The notes: generated by a model from the letters alone, not told the origin. A stretch of DNA of 62,785 bases from Ectopseudomonas composti (GCF_900115475.1 NZ_FOWP01000018.1:1-62785); one strand, 5' to 3'; shown: positions 8,298 through 17,260, counted from the stretch's first letter. Numbers and translations: made by a program.

Positions 8298-8501
8298 ATG
8301 GACCGCACTCACGAACCGCTCTCGCACCCTGCACACGGCAAGTCCCTGCACTGGCTCGGTCTCTACTCGACACTGCGTCATTGGCAGCGCAACCGCCGTA
8401 CCCGTCGGCAGTTGGCGCTGCTCACCGAGCAACAACTGGCTGACGCCGGCATCAGCACAACTGAGCGCGAGCAGGAACTGGCCAAGCCATTCTGGCGCTG
8501 A
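8298..8501 (+). CDS. DUF1127 small basic protein, second copy
   Basis: The 67-residue product has the same plan as the protein at 7856: HWQRNRRTRRQLALLTEQQL, then LADAGISTTERE and a terminal AKPFWR. Similarity to the neighbour is confined to this C-terminal DUF1127 domain, so the pair looks like an old tandem duplication. The ATG at 8298 is chosen because CAGGAG lies six to seven bases upstream; a longer reading from 8259 lacks a ribosome site. It shares the upstream GCAGTACAGTTG motif with the first copy. Function is unknown. Confidence 0.83.
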   Translation: MDRTHEPLSHPAHGKSLHWLGLYSTLRHWQRNRRTRRQLALLTEQQLADAGISTTEREQELAKPFWR

Positions 8502-8584
8502 GCCAGCAATGGAGCGGGAAACCGTGATGGGCTAAGCTGCGGATGCGGGCAGAACAGCGTCCCGCCCTACCGGAGCTACCCCAT

Positions 8585-8908
8585 ATGCACCTGAAGAAAT
8601 CCCTGATTGCAGCGCTCCTTTCATTGGGGCTGGCAGGCACCGCCTGTGCCAGCAGTCTGGTCGCGACGACCGATACGCTGGGGGGAGCCTTGGCCGGCAG
8701 CGTCGAGGGCACGTCGGACGCGACCAGTTCGTTGCGCGACATGAAACAGCTGCGCGCGGCCCGCGATGATGCCGCCAGCTTCGTCGCCAGCGCTGGCGCG
8801 ATCCGCAGCGCGCGGCTCGAAGCAGCACTGGAGCACATTCGCCATCATGACGCCGAGTTGGCGACGGCGGATGATCTGGCCCTAGCTCAGGCCATTCTCA
8901 GCCTGTGA
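8585..8908 (+). CDS. DUF2388 domain secreted protein
   Basis: The 107-residue product begins with a classic signal peptide (charged MHLKK, hydrophobic core, cleavage after TACA-S at about residue 23) and continues with the DUF2388 core SSLRDMKQLRAARDDAASF, then ASAGAIRSARLEAALEHIR. It should be exported to the periplasm. DUF2388 proteins are small, often tandem and largely restricted to Pseudomonas; their role is unknown. GGAG lies ten bases before the ATG. The next DUF2388 gene follows after 145 bases. Confidence 0.85.
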   Translation: MHLKKSLIAALLSLGLAGTACASSLVATTDTLGGALAGSVEGTSDATSSLRDMKQLRAARDDAASFVASAGAIRSARLEAALEHIRHHDAELATADDLALAQAILSL

Positions 8909-9053
8909 AAACTTTGCACACGTCTATCGATCAGCTCGCTGCTGACCGGCGCTGCCTGGCCCCGTAAACTTCGCCTACCTGCCTGGTCGCGGGGAACCGC
9001 GCCGGCCTGTCCACGTCAAATCGTCCGTTCTGCAGTTCTCGGAGCTACTTATC

Positions 9054-9374
9054 ATGCGTCGTTCATTCGTCATCGCCGTCGCCGCCTGCGCCCTGTTCAG
9101 TGGCATCGTCCAGGCCCAATCCGTGGTCGCCACCAGCAACATCGTGGTGCGCGCCCTGGATCGCAGCATCAATTTCACCTCCGACACCACCACGTCGCTG
9201 CGCGATATGAAGGCCGTGGTGCAGGCCCGTGACGACGCCGCCAGCTTCGTCGCCAGTGCCGGTGAGATTCGCGGCGCGCAACTGGAAGCTGCGCTGCAGA
9301 CCATCCGCCAGCAGCTGCCGCAGGCGCAGACTGCCAGCGACCTGCAACTGGCCGAAGCCATTCTCGCTCTGTGA
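9054..9374 (+). CDS. DUF2388 domain secreted protein, second copy
   Basis: The 106-residue product has a signal peptide (MRRSFVIAVAACALFSG, cleavage near AQA) and the core TSLRDMKAVVQARDDAASF followed by ASAGEIRGAQLEAAL. The core is nearly the same as in the upstream gene, so the two are paralogues. A GGAG site lies before the ATG. Its TGA overlaps the GTG start of the large downstream gene by four bases, which points to translational coupling and a shared envelope role with that protein. Function is unknown. Confidence 0.86.
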   Translation: MRRSFVIAVAACALFSGIVQAQSVVATSNIVVRALDRSINFTSDTTTSLRDMKAVVQARDDAASFVASAGEIRGAQLEAALQTIRQQLPQAQTASDLQLAEAILAL

Positions 9375-11326
9375 TCCACCTCGCCGCCTGGTGCTGCGTC
9401 GCGCTGCTGGCGATAGCCGCAGGCGGCGCCCAGGCGCAGCTACGCCTGGACCTGGACGACAGCAGCCTTGATGCCGCCGAACGCCAGGCGAGCCAGACCC
9501 TGCTTGAAGAGGCGATGGCGGCATTGCCCCCTCGTTTCGTCCAACAACTGGATCGCCAAGTAAGGGTCAGTTGGCGTGCCGGGCTGCCCGCGGAGGTCTA
9601 CGGTCAGGTCGGGCGTTTCAGCGGTATCGAGCTCAATGCCGAACTGTTGCCGAGGCTGGTCGACGGCTCGGCGGCAGAAAATCGCACCGGTCGCCCGCAC
9701 GGCACCGAACGCCAGGAACTACTGGCCACTCTGCTGCACGAACTGACCCACCTGTATGACCGCGCCCGTCTATGGCCTGCGAGCGATCACCGCCACATCA
9801 GCCAATGCCGACAGCGCGCCAACTCGGTAGGCCTGGTCGGGCTGCCAGAGGATTGCCGTGGCCAGACCGAGCGACGCTTCACCCTCAGCGATGACCCGCG
9901 CCTGCTCGATCTGGCCGGTTGGCAGCAACGTGTCGGCCAGCGTGGCGCGCGCGACCTGGACAACGGCCAGGTCGCACGTAGCCCGGACAGCTACGAGCTG
10001 AGCAACTCGCTGGAGTTCGTCGCGGTCAATCTCGAATACTTCCTGCTCGACCCCAGCTACGCCTGCCGCCGTCCCTCGCTGGCGCGCTATTTCCGCGAGC
10101 ACTTCGACTGGGCGCCGCCCAGCGAGCCCTGCGCCAGCGACTACCCCTACCTCAATGCTGGGCGCGACTTCGCCCAGCAGCCATTGGGGCGGCTCGACCC
10201 CGAGCGCGTGTATCAAGTCGACTACCTGCTCGCCGAAGCCAATGATGCCTGGATAAGCCGCTGGGGCCACAGCATGCTACGCCTGGTGGTCTGCGCGCCG
10301 GGCCGGCCGCGTGGCCCGGACTGCCGTCTGGATCTCGACCACCATCTGGTGCTGTCCTATCGCGCCTTCGTAGGCGACCTGCAACTGTCGAGCTGGGACG
10401 GCCTGACCGGCGTCTATCCATCACGCCTGTTCGTGCTGCCGCTGGAGCAGGTGATCGACGAATACACCAAGGTCGAGTTGCGCAGCCTGGCCTCGGTGCC
10501 GCTGCGCCTCTCGCGCGACGAGGTCGAACAACTGGTGGTACGTGCCGCCGAGCAACACTGGAGCTATGACGGCGACTACTACTTCGTCTCCAACAACTGT
10601 GCGGTGGAAACCCTCAAGCTGCTGCGCAGCGGCACTGGCAACCCACGTCTGCAGGCGCTCGACAGTATCCTGCCCAACGGCCTGCTGGAGTTGATGGATG
10701 CCCGCGGCCTGGCTGACACCCAGGTGCTCGACGACCCACGCGAGGCACTGCGCCTAGGCTATCGCTTCGACTCCTTCCGCGAGCGTTACCAGGCGATGTT
10801 CAAGGTGCTGCGAGAGCGCTTGCCGATCACTCAGGACAGCGTCGAAACCTGGCTGGAGCAGACCGCCGAAGCTCGCCGCAGCTGGTTCGACCAGGCCGAC
10901 CTACGCGCCAGCGCTGCCTTGCTGCTGCTGGAGCAGGCCGCACTGCGCCGGCAATTGCTGTTGGCACAGGATGAACTCAAGCGCCGCTACCTGACCGGCC
11001 GCGCCGCCGGCGACCCAAGCCTGAACAAGGCCGGCGCCGCGCTGGAACAGATTCTCGCCAATAGTGGCTTCCTCAGCCGCCCAGCCGAACTGCTCGAAGG
11101 TGGCTACGGCTTGCCGCAGCAAAAAGAATGGGAGCGCCTTGAGGCCAGCAGTCGTGAGCGCCAGCAGCAACTGCGCCAGCTCAGCGACGAACTCGATGGT
11201 GAGGTGCGCAACCTGCTGCAACCCGAGCGCCTGGCCGAACTGGAAGCCAACGAGGCCAACCTGGTTGCCCTCGGAGAACACCTGCGTGCCTTGCACAAGG
11301 CCAGCGGTGGACTGGAGTTACCGTAA
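9371..11326 (+). CDS. DUF4105-like periplasmic protein with N-terminal HExxH metallopeptidase-like domain
   Basis: This 651-residue protein starts at a GTG overlapping the previous stop and has a signal peptide ending near GGAQAQ (about residue 23). The N-terminal part carries HELTH at 123-127, a zinc-protease type HExxH motif. The middle (from about residue 270) has the DUF4105/Lnb-type features YLLAEANDAWISRWGHSMLR and, further on, FVSNNCAVETLKLLRSG, which recall a papain-like His/Cys pair. The C-terminal 150 residues are predicted helical and rich in Gln, Glu and Arg. It should act in the periplasm or outer membrane, perhaps on peptidoglycan or lipoproteins; that is inference. Coupling to DUF2388 genes is seen in the sequence. 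Confidence 0.75.
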   Translation: MIHLAAWCCVALLAIAAGGAQAQLRLDLDDSSLDAAERQASQTLLEEAMAALPPRFVQQLDRQVRVSWRAGLPAEVYGQVGRFSGIELNAELLPRLVDGSAAENRTGRPHGTERQELLATLLHELTHLYDRARLWPASDHRHISQCRQRANSVGLVGLPEDCRGQTERRFTLSDDPRLLDLAGWQQRVGQRGARDLDNGQVARSPDSYELSNSLEFVAVNLEYFLLDPSYACRRPSLARYFREHFDWAPPSEPCASDYPYLNAGRDFAQQPLGRLDPERVYQVDYLLAEANDAWISRWGHSMLRLVVCAPGRPRGPDCRLDLDHHLVLSYRAFVGDLQLSSWDGLTGVYPSRLFVLPLEQVIDEYTKVELRSLASVPLRLSRDEVEQLVVRAAEQHWSYDGDYYFVSNNCAVETLKLLRSGTGNPRLQALDSILPNGLLELMDARGLADTQVLDDPREALRLGYRFDSFRERYQAMFKVLRERLPITQDSVETWLEQTAEARRSWFDQADLRASAALLLLEQAALRRQLLLAQDELKRRYLTGRAAGDPSLNKAGAALEQILANSGFLSRPAELLEGGYGLPQQKEWERLEASSRERQQQLRQLSDELDGEVRNLLQPERLAELEANEANLVALGEHLRALHKASGGLELP

Positions 11327-11424
11327 GGCAAATGCGCAGACCGAAACTCAACGCAGCGTGAGGGTGGACAGGCACGTCGCTATACAAGCCTAGCCTCGCT
11401 CTCCCTTTGCGCCCACCCTGGTTC

Positions 11425-13062
11425 TTAGCGCTTGCAGTGTGCTGGCGGCAGCACGTCCTGCGCTGCCTGATTGGTCATGATCTGCAGCTCATTGACATTG
11501 CGCGCGGTGAACACCTTGCCCCCGGTCGCCGCTGCCAGGCAATTACCGGCACCGGTGCCGAGGATATCGACCACGTTGATCTTCAAATGCGGCTTGCTGC
11601 GAGCCAGGGCCTGGGCTATCGCGCAAGGATCCTGGTTGCAGCTCTCCTCGCCATCGGACACCACCAGCATTACTGATTCGCGGTTGACCCCATCGAGCAT
11701 CTGTCCGGCTTTGGCAATGCCGTCGGCCAGAGGCGTGCCTTGTATCGGTGTCACGTTGCGCAGGCGTGACAGCAGATCGGCGCGTTGGCCAGGGCCGAAG
11801 TAGCCAACGCTGCGTGCGCCCGGGCAGCTCTCCACCAACACCAGCCCGGCGTTGGCGTCACTGGGCAGTTGTTGCACCACGCCGATGGTCGCCTCGCGCG
11901 CCGTGGTGATGCGCTTGGGCTCACGGAATACACGGCCCATGGTGTTCGGGGCATTGGTTCCAAGTAGCAGCTGCGTGGCGATATTGGCTACTCCTTGCAC
12001 CATCGTCGCCTGTTCGATCTCCTTGGGCGTGGCCAGCATGCTGATATCCATGGAGCCGGAAGCATCGAAGACAATGACCATCTCTGGCGCCAATTCCTTC
12101 GGCCGCTCATCGGGGCAGAGATTCTTGGCATTCGTGATCAACTGCTCCTTGCAGTTCTTCGCCAAGCTCTGCTCGACCTGCTCGCGCAGGGCGGCGTTGT
12201 CCTTGAGCAGCGGCTCTTCGCGCTGCATCTTCTGCAGGGCCGAACAGTCTCGGGCGATGCCATCGATACGCTTTTTCAGCAGCTCGGCAGGATCCGGCTT
12301 GGGCTCGGGTTTTGGTTCAGGCTTGGGCTCGGGAATCGGCGGTGGTGGCGGAATTTCCGGCTCCGGTTCGGGCTCCTCGACCACCGGTTCCTCTTCCGCT
12401 GGCTCCGGCTCGGATGGTACCTCCTCAGATATGGCCGGCTCTTCGGCCACCGGAGGCTCGACCGGCGCGGGCGGGGTTTCCGGCTCACGACAGAACAGCC
12501 ACCACCAGAGCGCCGCCAGTAGTGCCAGCAGCAACAGGGCAAGCAGCAACCACAACCACCAGCGCCGCTTGCGTGGCACCTCGCTGACCACGGCTGCTGC
12601 GCCAGGCGACAGCGCGCCCGCCGCCGCGGTGACAGGCGTGATCGGCGGCACAGGGAGTTGGCCACCGCCCCAGAAGGTCACCAGCGGCTGGCCATTGAGC
12701 GAATACAGGGTCGAGGTGTCGGGATAACGGGCCGCTTCACGCAACAGAGCAGCCTGCCGTACACCATCGCCACCCTGCGCATCGAGCTGGCTAGCCAGTT
12801 GTTCGATGGAAGCCAGTCGCTCGTCGAGCAAGTGGCGCACCTGCGCCGCCTCTTTCTCATCCAACTGGCTGAACGGTACCGGCTGGCCGCCGAGATCCGA
12901 ATACCACTCGACGACATCGCCCTCGGCCTGCTTCGGCTTGGCGTACAGGGTCGCCGTGCTCGGCGGCAGGTGCCGGCGCAGGATCTGCGTGAGTTCGCCA
13001 TGACCGGCCAGCGCATCTGCCGCACTACGGGTTTGGGAGGACAGGCGGGAGATTCGCTTCAT
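11425..13062 (-). CDS. membrane-anchored VWA-domain protein with SrfA-like N-terminus
   Basis: The 545-residue protein has three parts: a cytoplasmic N-terminal domain (1-165), one transmembrane helix (about 167-190), and a Pro/Glu-rich linker (193-260) leading to a periplasmic VWA domain (about 325-535) with the metal-site motif DASGS (Asp333) and a later SDGEES. The N-terminal domain shares VEWY (51-54), YPDTSTLYSLNG and VTFWG (128-132) with the SrfA-like protein at 26876-28225, which has VDWY, FPDSDHVYLVDG and ITFWG in the same order. VWA domains bind protein partners through a metal ion. It is the last gene of the srf/tag-like cluster and probably contacts the lipoproteins encoded just upstream. 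Confidence 0.82.
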   Translation of the reverse strand: MKRISRLSSQTRSAADALAGHGELTQILRRHLPPSTATLYAKPKQAEGDVVEWYSDLGGQPVPFSQLDEKEAAQVRHLLDERLASIEQLASQLDAQGGDGVRQAALLREAARYPDTSTLYSLNGQPLVTFWGGGQLPVPPITPVTAAAGALSPGAAAVVSEVPRKRRWWLWLLLALLLLALLAALWWWLFCREPETPPAPVEPPVAEEPAISEEVPSEPEPAEEEPVVEEPEPEPEIPPPPPIPEPKPEPKPEPKPDPAELLKKRIDGIARDCSALQKMQREEPLLKDNAALREQVEQSLAKNCKEQLITNAKNLCPDERPKELAPEMVIVFDASGSMDISMLATPKEIEQATMVQGVANIATQLLLGTNAPNTMGRVFREPKRITTAREATIGVVQQLPSDANAGLVLVESCPGARSVGYFGPGQRADLLSRLRNVTPIQGTPLADGIAKAGQMLDGVNRESVMLVVSDGEESCNQDPCAIAQALARSKPHLKINVVDILGTGAGNCLAAATGGKVFTARNVNELQIMTNQAAQDVLPPAHCKR

Positions 13063-13140
13063 GGCGGTCAGCTTCCTGCTGAGAGAGTCAGGGAAAGACC
13101 TGCTAGCGGAACGACCAGCATGCAGGTGTAACGGCAGTGC

Positions 13141-13632
13141 TCAACGCAGTCCAAGGTCGCTTTCCAGGCTGGAAACCTTGCTGCGCAGTTTCTGCAGCTC
13201 AACCTGTTTCTGCAGCACGGCCGGATTCTCCTGCTGGTTGATGTTCTGCAGGTCTTTTTCCAGTGCGGCGATCTCCGCCTCGATCTTCTGGTTGCCTTTG
13301 GCCTTGCTCTTGAGTTCACCAAGCAGGGCATTCAGCGACTTGTTCAAGGGGGCGTACTGCGCCTGCTGGGTCGCCAGGTCCTTGCCGACCGACGCCTTCT
13401 CCTGCTCGATGGCGGCGTAGACATCACGAAACAGCTGGTTGGTTTTCTGCTCGTCGAGCAGGATTTTTTCCTTCTCCTCGACGCGCTGGGCGTAGACGCC
13501 CTGGGTCTTGCAACCGAATTTGGTGGCGAACCCGGCATCGGCATTGCGTGGGTCGCATTCCTGCGAGGTCACAGCACAGCCAGCGAGGGTGACGACGCCG
13601 GCCAGCAGGATAAGAGCGCGAAGTGGGTGCAT
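13141..13632 (-). CDS. outer-membrane-type lipoprotein with coiled coil
   Basis: The 163-residue product begins with a lipoprotein signal peptide, MHPLRALILLAGVVTLAGC, whose LAGC lipobox gives a Cys at residue 19. The residue after Cys is Ala, which favours sorting to the outer membrane. The remainder is strongly helical and charged, with heptad-like Leu/Ile spacing from about residue 90, and has two further Cys in the first 30 mature residues. The start at 13632 has AAGGAA at good distance. It lies between another lipoprotein gene and the C-terminal VWA gene, separated from the former by a REPIN. No named family is recognised. Confidence 0.75.
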   Translation of the reverse strand: MHPLRALILLAGVVTLAGCAVTSQECDPRNADAGFATKFGCKTQGVYAQRVEEKEKILLDEQKTNQLFRDVYAAIEQEKASVGKDLATQQAQYAPLNKSLNALLGELKSKAKGNQKIEAEIAALEKDLQNINQQENPAVLQKQVELQKLRSKVSSLESDLGLR

Positions 13633-13674
13633 GGACGTTTCCTTGAAGCGTGATGACACGGCCTGATCGTTTAC

Positions 13675-13736
13675 GTAGGAGCCCGCTTGCTGGCCATCTG
13701 GCAGAGCGCGCTGATCGCCAGCAAGCTGGCTCCTAC
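13675..13736. repeat. REPIN (inverted REP pair) between two lipoprotein genes
   Basis: GTAGGAGCCCGCTTGCTGGC begins the left arm (13675-13697) and the right arm (13714-13736) is its near-perfect inverse, ending GCTGGCTCCTAC. The 17-base centre is non-conserved. This is the classic Pseudomonas REPIN form, which folds to a long hairpin in RNA or single-stranded DNA and can stabilise or attenuate mRNA. A second member lies at 19971-20031. Confidence 0.9.
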
Positions 13737-13749
13737 AGCCTTTGGCTAT

Positions 13750-14472
13750 TTAGCCGAGCCGGATCGACGAGCGTTGCTGGTACAGCTGGTCGATTTCCGA
13801 CTCCAGTTGCGCGACCTGCTTCTGCATCTTGCCAATCTCCGCATCCAAGGTATCGGTACGGGCACCGTTGTCGCGCTCGGCAGCGGCAACCTTGGTCCAC
13901 TCCTGCTGTTTGGAACGTACGTCGGCCAGGGACTTCTTCAGGTAGGCGGTATTGGCATCGATCTCGGCGATCTGCTTCTGCGCCTGGGCGCTCTGCACCT
14001 TGTTGGCGGCAATGTCTTGCTTGATCTGTTCGATCTTGCGCTTGTCATCCGCGATCACGCTACGCGCGGTATCGCTGAGCATCTGCAGCTCCTGGTTATC
14101 CTTGCGCACGTCGGCGATGGTCGCATCCAGGCGGTCTTCCGCGTTGGCATACTGGCTACGCTGGGTATCCAGGTAGTAGTTGGCGCCCATGCCCACGCCA
14201 CAGCCAGCCAGCCCAGCAGCAACCATGCACTGGGTCTTCTTGCTCGGGTTACCCAGCTGGCAGGCAAGCATGCCGACTACCGCGCCACCGGCACAGGCTT
14301 GCCAGCCCGACTTGCTGAAGAACTGCGCCGAACTGCTGTTGGCCAACCGTGGGTCGACCGGCGCCTGATTAGCAGCCGGCGTCGTGCCGGTGGTCTGACA
14401 GCCAGTCAATACGAGAGCGAGACCCAGAACGACCCATTTCATCCGTTGATCCAACAACGCTACTGCTTTCAT
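13750..14472 (-). CDS. lipoprotein with glycine-rich segment and coiled coil, TagQ-like position
   Basis: The 240-residue product has a lipobox LTGC after a hydrophobic segment (WVVLGLALVLTGC), then a Gly/Ala/Cys-rich stretch (GGAVVGMLACQL and GLAGCGVGMGANYYLDTQRS) that resembles glycine-zipper lipoproteins, and a long coiled coil to the C-terminus with QKQIAEIDANTAYLKKSL. It is probably anchored in the outer membrane. It follows the SUMF1-like gene by 15 bases, the same relation as the lipoprotein TagQ to TagR in type VI clusters; that link is by context, not by recognised sequence identity. The ATG at 14472 has GAAGGG upstream; 14478 and 14442 are alternative starts. Confidence 0.72.
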   Translation of the reverse strand: MKAVALLDQRMKWVVLGLALVLTGCQTTGTTPAANQAPVDPRLANSSSAQFFSKSGWQACAGGAVVGMLACQLGNPSKKTQCMVAAGLAGCGVGMGANYYLDTQRSQYANAEDRLDATIADVRKDNQELQMLSDTARSVIADDKRKIEQIKQDIAANKVQSAQAQKQIAEIDANTAYLKKSLADVRSKQQEWTKVAAAERDNGARTDTLDAEIGKMQKQVAQLESEIDQLYQQRSSIRLG

Positions 14473-14487
14473 GTCCATGCCCTTCGC

Positions 14488-16077
14488 TTAAATGGATTTA
14501 CAGGATTCCAGCCACTGACTGCGCGCCACTTTGCCGCTTTTCATGTAGCTATTCAGATTCTTCCAGTGAGTGTCGAGGTAACTGCGCAGGTTGCTTTTGC
14601 TGCGCGCCGCCATTTGTTGAGCCACCACACTGACTTGCGGCTCGACGGTGGCCGAGGTGTAGTTGAGCGCACCACTGACCACCGTGTCGGCATAGTAGTT
14701 GAGCATGAAGTCGAGCACCTTGCGATGACCTTCGAGCTGCTCTTTGCGCGCATCGCAGCGGCTCATCTGGTCATCTTCACCCGCTTCACAACTACGCTTG
14801 TAGTTGCCTTCCAGAGTATCGAGGAACATGCCATCGTCCTTGAGTTTGGTGCAGAGGAAGGCACCCAATTGCAGTTCGGAGCGGATCGCCTGGTCGCGCT
14901 GCTCGTCACGCGCCTGGGTGTTGGCGCGCAGATCGCCGCGCAGTTTTTCCAGTTGCTGCTTGAGCGCGTCATCCTGTACGCCGCTGGCGATGCTGGCGAT
15001 TTCCGCGACCGGGTCCTTGTCGTCCTTGCTGCCTGTGGCCTTACTCGCCGCCGGAGTGCCGAGTTTCTTCCAGTCCTGCTCGACCTGCTTGATGCGCTCG
15101 CGCGAGGTCAGCACCGGCGCCACCAGGGCCAGGCGCACACCGCCGGTCTTGAGCTTGTTCTGCTCGCCAGCACTGGCGTAGTAGGGCTGTTCCTGGCGCA
15201 ACGCGGTACGCAGCTCGGCTTGCGGCGTCAGGTAGTTGCCGCCACGCACGATGTAACCGCCGGCCTGGCCGTGCTGACGATCGAGCTTGTTCAACCGGAA
15301 TGGCTCAAAGAGCATTTCATCGACGTTACCCAGGACGTCATGCAAGCCCAGCGGATTTGGCTTGAGCAGACCGGTCAGCTGCAACTTGCCATTGGCCGAC
15401 TGCGCACCGGCGAACCAGGCATAAGCACCAAGCCCACCATCCGGAGTGGGGAACCGAATGTCACGAAACTCGGCCTGGGAGACGGCCATGCCGCCACGCG
15501 CGGCAAACTCCCACTCAGCCTCGGTCGGCAGGCGCAGGAAGCCGGCAGCGCCGTCCTCCGTGGGCAACTTGGCAGCGGCATTCTTGCGTAGCCACAGGCT
15601 GTATTTGTCGGCAAAGGCAGTGGCGTCGAACCAGCTGATGCCGACCTGCGGCAGGCGCAGCTTGGTCGAAGGCGCCGGACAGGTATCGTTCATCACGGCC
15701 TGGTATTGCAGCTCGTTCAACTCGTACTTGGCCAGCAGGTAATAGCGCCCCGGTTCCGGTTTCTGCACCGTGAAACTACCGGCGATGTAGCTGGGCCGGG
15801 CCTGCTCGATGTAGCCCCACTCGTCGCTATCCTGGCCGAGCGTCACGCCGTAGTCACCCATCGGGCTGGCGACCGGTACCTGTACCTTGCGCAGCACCAA
15901 CGAGCCCTCGCACGGCATCGGTAGGATCACGTCATCGGCCAGCGGTTTAGGGTTGTAGTACTTCTCCTCCCAGGCAGCCTGGGCCGGCAGGCTGCTCAGC
16001 GCCAGCAACGCTACCGCTGCCAGCAAGGCCTGCTCAGAGGTCGCGCAGGCTTTCAGCCGGTTGAATGTGGATCGCAC
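14488..16077 (-). CDS. SUMF1/FGE-fold periplasmic protein, TagR-like
   Basis: The 529-residue protein starts at a GTG with a strong GGAGG site, has a signal peptide ending near LPAQA-A (about residue 34), and a formylglycine-generating-enzyme fold in residues about 40-330. Signatures are RLPTEAEWEFAARGG, GLHDVLGNVDEML and YIVRGGNY. The usual GNVWEW is changed to GNVDEML and no FGE catalytic Cys pair is evident, so it is more likely a binding module, like TagR of the Pseudomonas type VI phosphorylation pathway, than an enzyme. The C-terminal 180 residues are a Lys/Glu-rich helical extension. It overlaps the permease gene by 44 bases, so the two are tightly coupled. Confidence 0.8.
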   Translation of the reverse strand: MRSTFNRLKACATSEQALLAAVALLALSSLPAQAAWEEKYYNPKPLADDVILPMPCEGSLVLRKVQVPVASPMGDYGVTLGQDSDEWGYIEQARPSYIAGSFTVQKPEPGRYYLLAKYELNELQYQAVMNDTCPAPSTKLRLPQVGISWFDATAFADKYSLWLRKNAAAKLPTEDGAAGFLRLPTEAEWEFAARGGMAVSQAEFRDIRFPTPDGGLGAYAWFAGAQSANGKLQLTGLLKPNPLGLHDVLGNVDEMLFEPFRLNKLDRQHGQAGGYIVRGGNYLTPQAELRTALRQEQPYYASAGEQNKLKTGGVRLALVAPVLTSRERIKQVEQDWKKLGTPAASKATGSKDDKDPVAEIASIASGVQDDALKQQLEKLRGDLRANTQARDEQRDQAIRSELQLGAFLCTKLKDDGMFLDTLEGNYKRSCEAGEDDQMSRCDARKEQLEGHRKVLDFMLNYYADTVVSGALNYTSATVEPQVSVVAQQMAARSKSNLRSYLDTHWKNLNSYMKSGKVARSQWLESCKSI

Positions 16078-17260
16078 GAAACCCTCCTACAGCCGCCACG
16101 ATGATGGCGATCAGCAATGCGCTGGCGAAGGCCAGCAGAATATGAATGTTTTCCAGTTTACAAACGAAGCCGCCGTCCGCCAGGTTGCTGCCTAGTGCCG
16201 AGTTGAACACGGCGCTGCCGATCAAATAGGCACCGTAGCCGAGGACGAAGGCCAGGCAGGTAAGCAGCGCCGCCTGGATCATCACGTAGGCCCCGGCGGC
16301 CGAGCGCTGGAAGCCGAGCAGGCGCAGCAGGGCCAGATCCTTGCGCTTGCGGTCGATATTGGCGAGAAAGGCGCCGGCCAGCGAGGCCACGCAGCCGATC
16401 ACCGCAGTCCAGGCGATCACCGCGAAGATCAGCCCGAGCACATGGCTGATGGCTTTTACCGATTCGATTTCGCGGGCCCGTGTGCTGCTTTCGATATGTT
16501 CGCCATCCAGCCAGGCAGCAATGCTGGCCACGTCATCCAGGCCGCTGGCGTAGACCCGTGCACGGGCATAACGCTCGCGCAGCGGGGCCGCCTCGCCGGT
16601 GCTGAAACCGAGCAACGGCACCGCATAGCCATCGCGAAAGTTCTCCATGGCCACCAGCAGGTCGAGCGATACCAGCACTGCCTGGCGGGTAAAGACGCTG
16701 TGCTCCAGTACGCCGGCGACCTTTACCGGCAGTTCGCCGCGTTCGTTGTTGCCATCGAGCTTGCGCAGTACCAGCAGGCGCAGGGTGTCACCGGCCTGCA
16801 CGCCGAGCTTGCTGGCCGCGCTGGCACTGAGCAGCACCTGATCGATTGCTGCCGGTGCGGGCAATGGGTCGATCAGCGGGTCGCCGCTGGCGGTGGGGAT
16901 GACTTCGGCATTGGCGACGAAATGCTGGCTGTCGCGCAGCAGGTCGGCCTGGGTGTTCAGCGAACGGGTCAGCGGGATGACGAAGCCTACGCCAGGCTGG
17001 GCCCGCAAACGCTCGAACCAACCGCCGGCCAGGTCATAGTTGCCGAGCACGCGCACTTCGAGGTTACGCGGGTCGCTGAGCAGCTCGTCATTGAGCTGCG
17101 AGACCACGCCGTGCTTGAGGCCGAACAACAGCAGCAGGGGCGCGATCACCGCCACCAGCGAGGCGACGATGCACAGCGACACCTTGCGGTCGTGCCACAG
17201 GTCGCGCGCTGCTAGCTCGATCAGCAGGTGCAGTCGCGGACGCACGTCAGGCGGCGTCAT
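16034..17260 (-). CDS. FtsX/LolE-type ABC transporter permease, TagS-like
   Basis: The 408-residue product has the MacB/FtsX permease layout: one N-terminal transmembrane helix (SLCIVASLVAVIAPLLLLFG, about 29-48), a large periplasmic domain (about 50-260), and three C-terminal helices with the FtsX-like segment LALLRLLGFQRSAAGAYVMI between the first two. Such permeases do not move small solutes but transmit ATP-driven motion to periplasmic partners. It overlaps the ATPase gene by 14 bases and the SUMF1-like gene by 44 bases, so the three products probably form one complex, as TagT, TagS and TagR do. Confidence 0.85.
   Translation of the reverse strand: MTPPDVRPRLHLLIELAARDLWHDRKVSLCIVASLVAVIAPLLLLFGLKHGVVSQLNDELLSDPRNLEVRVLGNYDLAGGWFERLRAQPGVGFVIPLTRSLNTQADLLRDSQHFVANAEVIPTASGDPLIDPLPAPAAIDQVLLSASAASKLGVQAGDTLRLLVLRKLDGNNERGELPVKVAGVLEHSVFTRQAVLVSLDLLVAMENFRDGYAVPLLGFSTGEAAPLRERYARARVYASGLDDVASIAAWLDGEHIESSTRAREIESVKAISHVLGLIFAVIAWTAVIGCVASLAGAFLANIDRKRKDLALLRLLGFQRSAAGAYVMIQAALLTCLAFVLGYGAYLIGSAVFNSALGSNLADGGFVCKLENIHILLAFASALLIAIIVAAVGGFRAIHIQPAESLRDL

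Noticed and set aside
13687..15591. A long plus-strand open frame of 634 codons opposite the lipoprotein and SUMF1-like genes.
   Set aside because: It is the antisense of well-supported minus-strand genes with signal peptides and family motifs; long shadows are usual in high-GC DNA.
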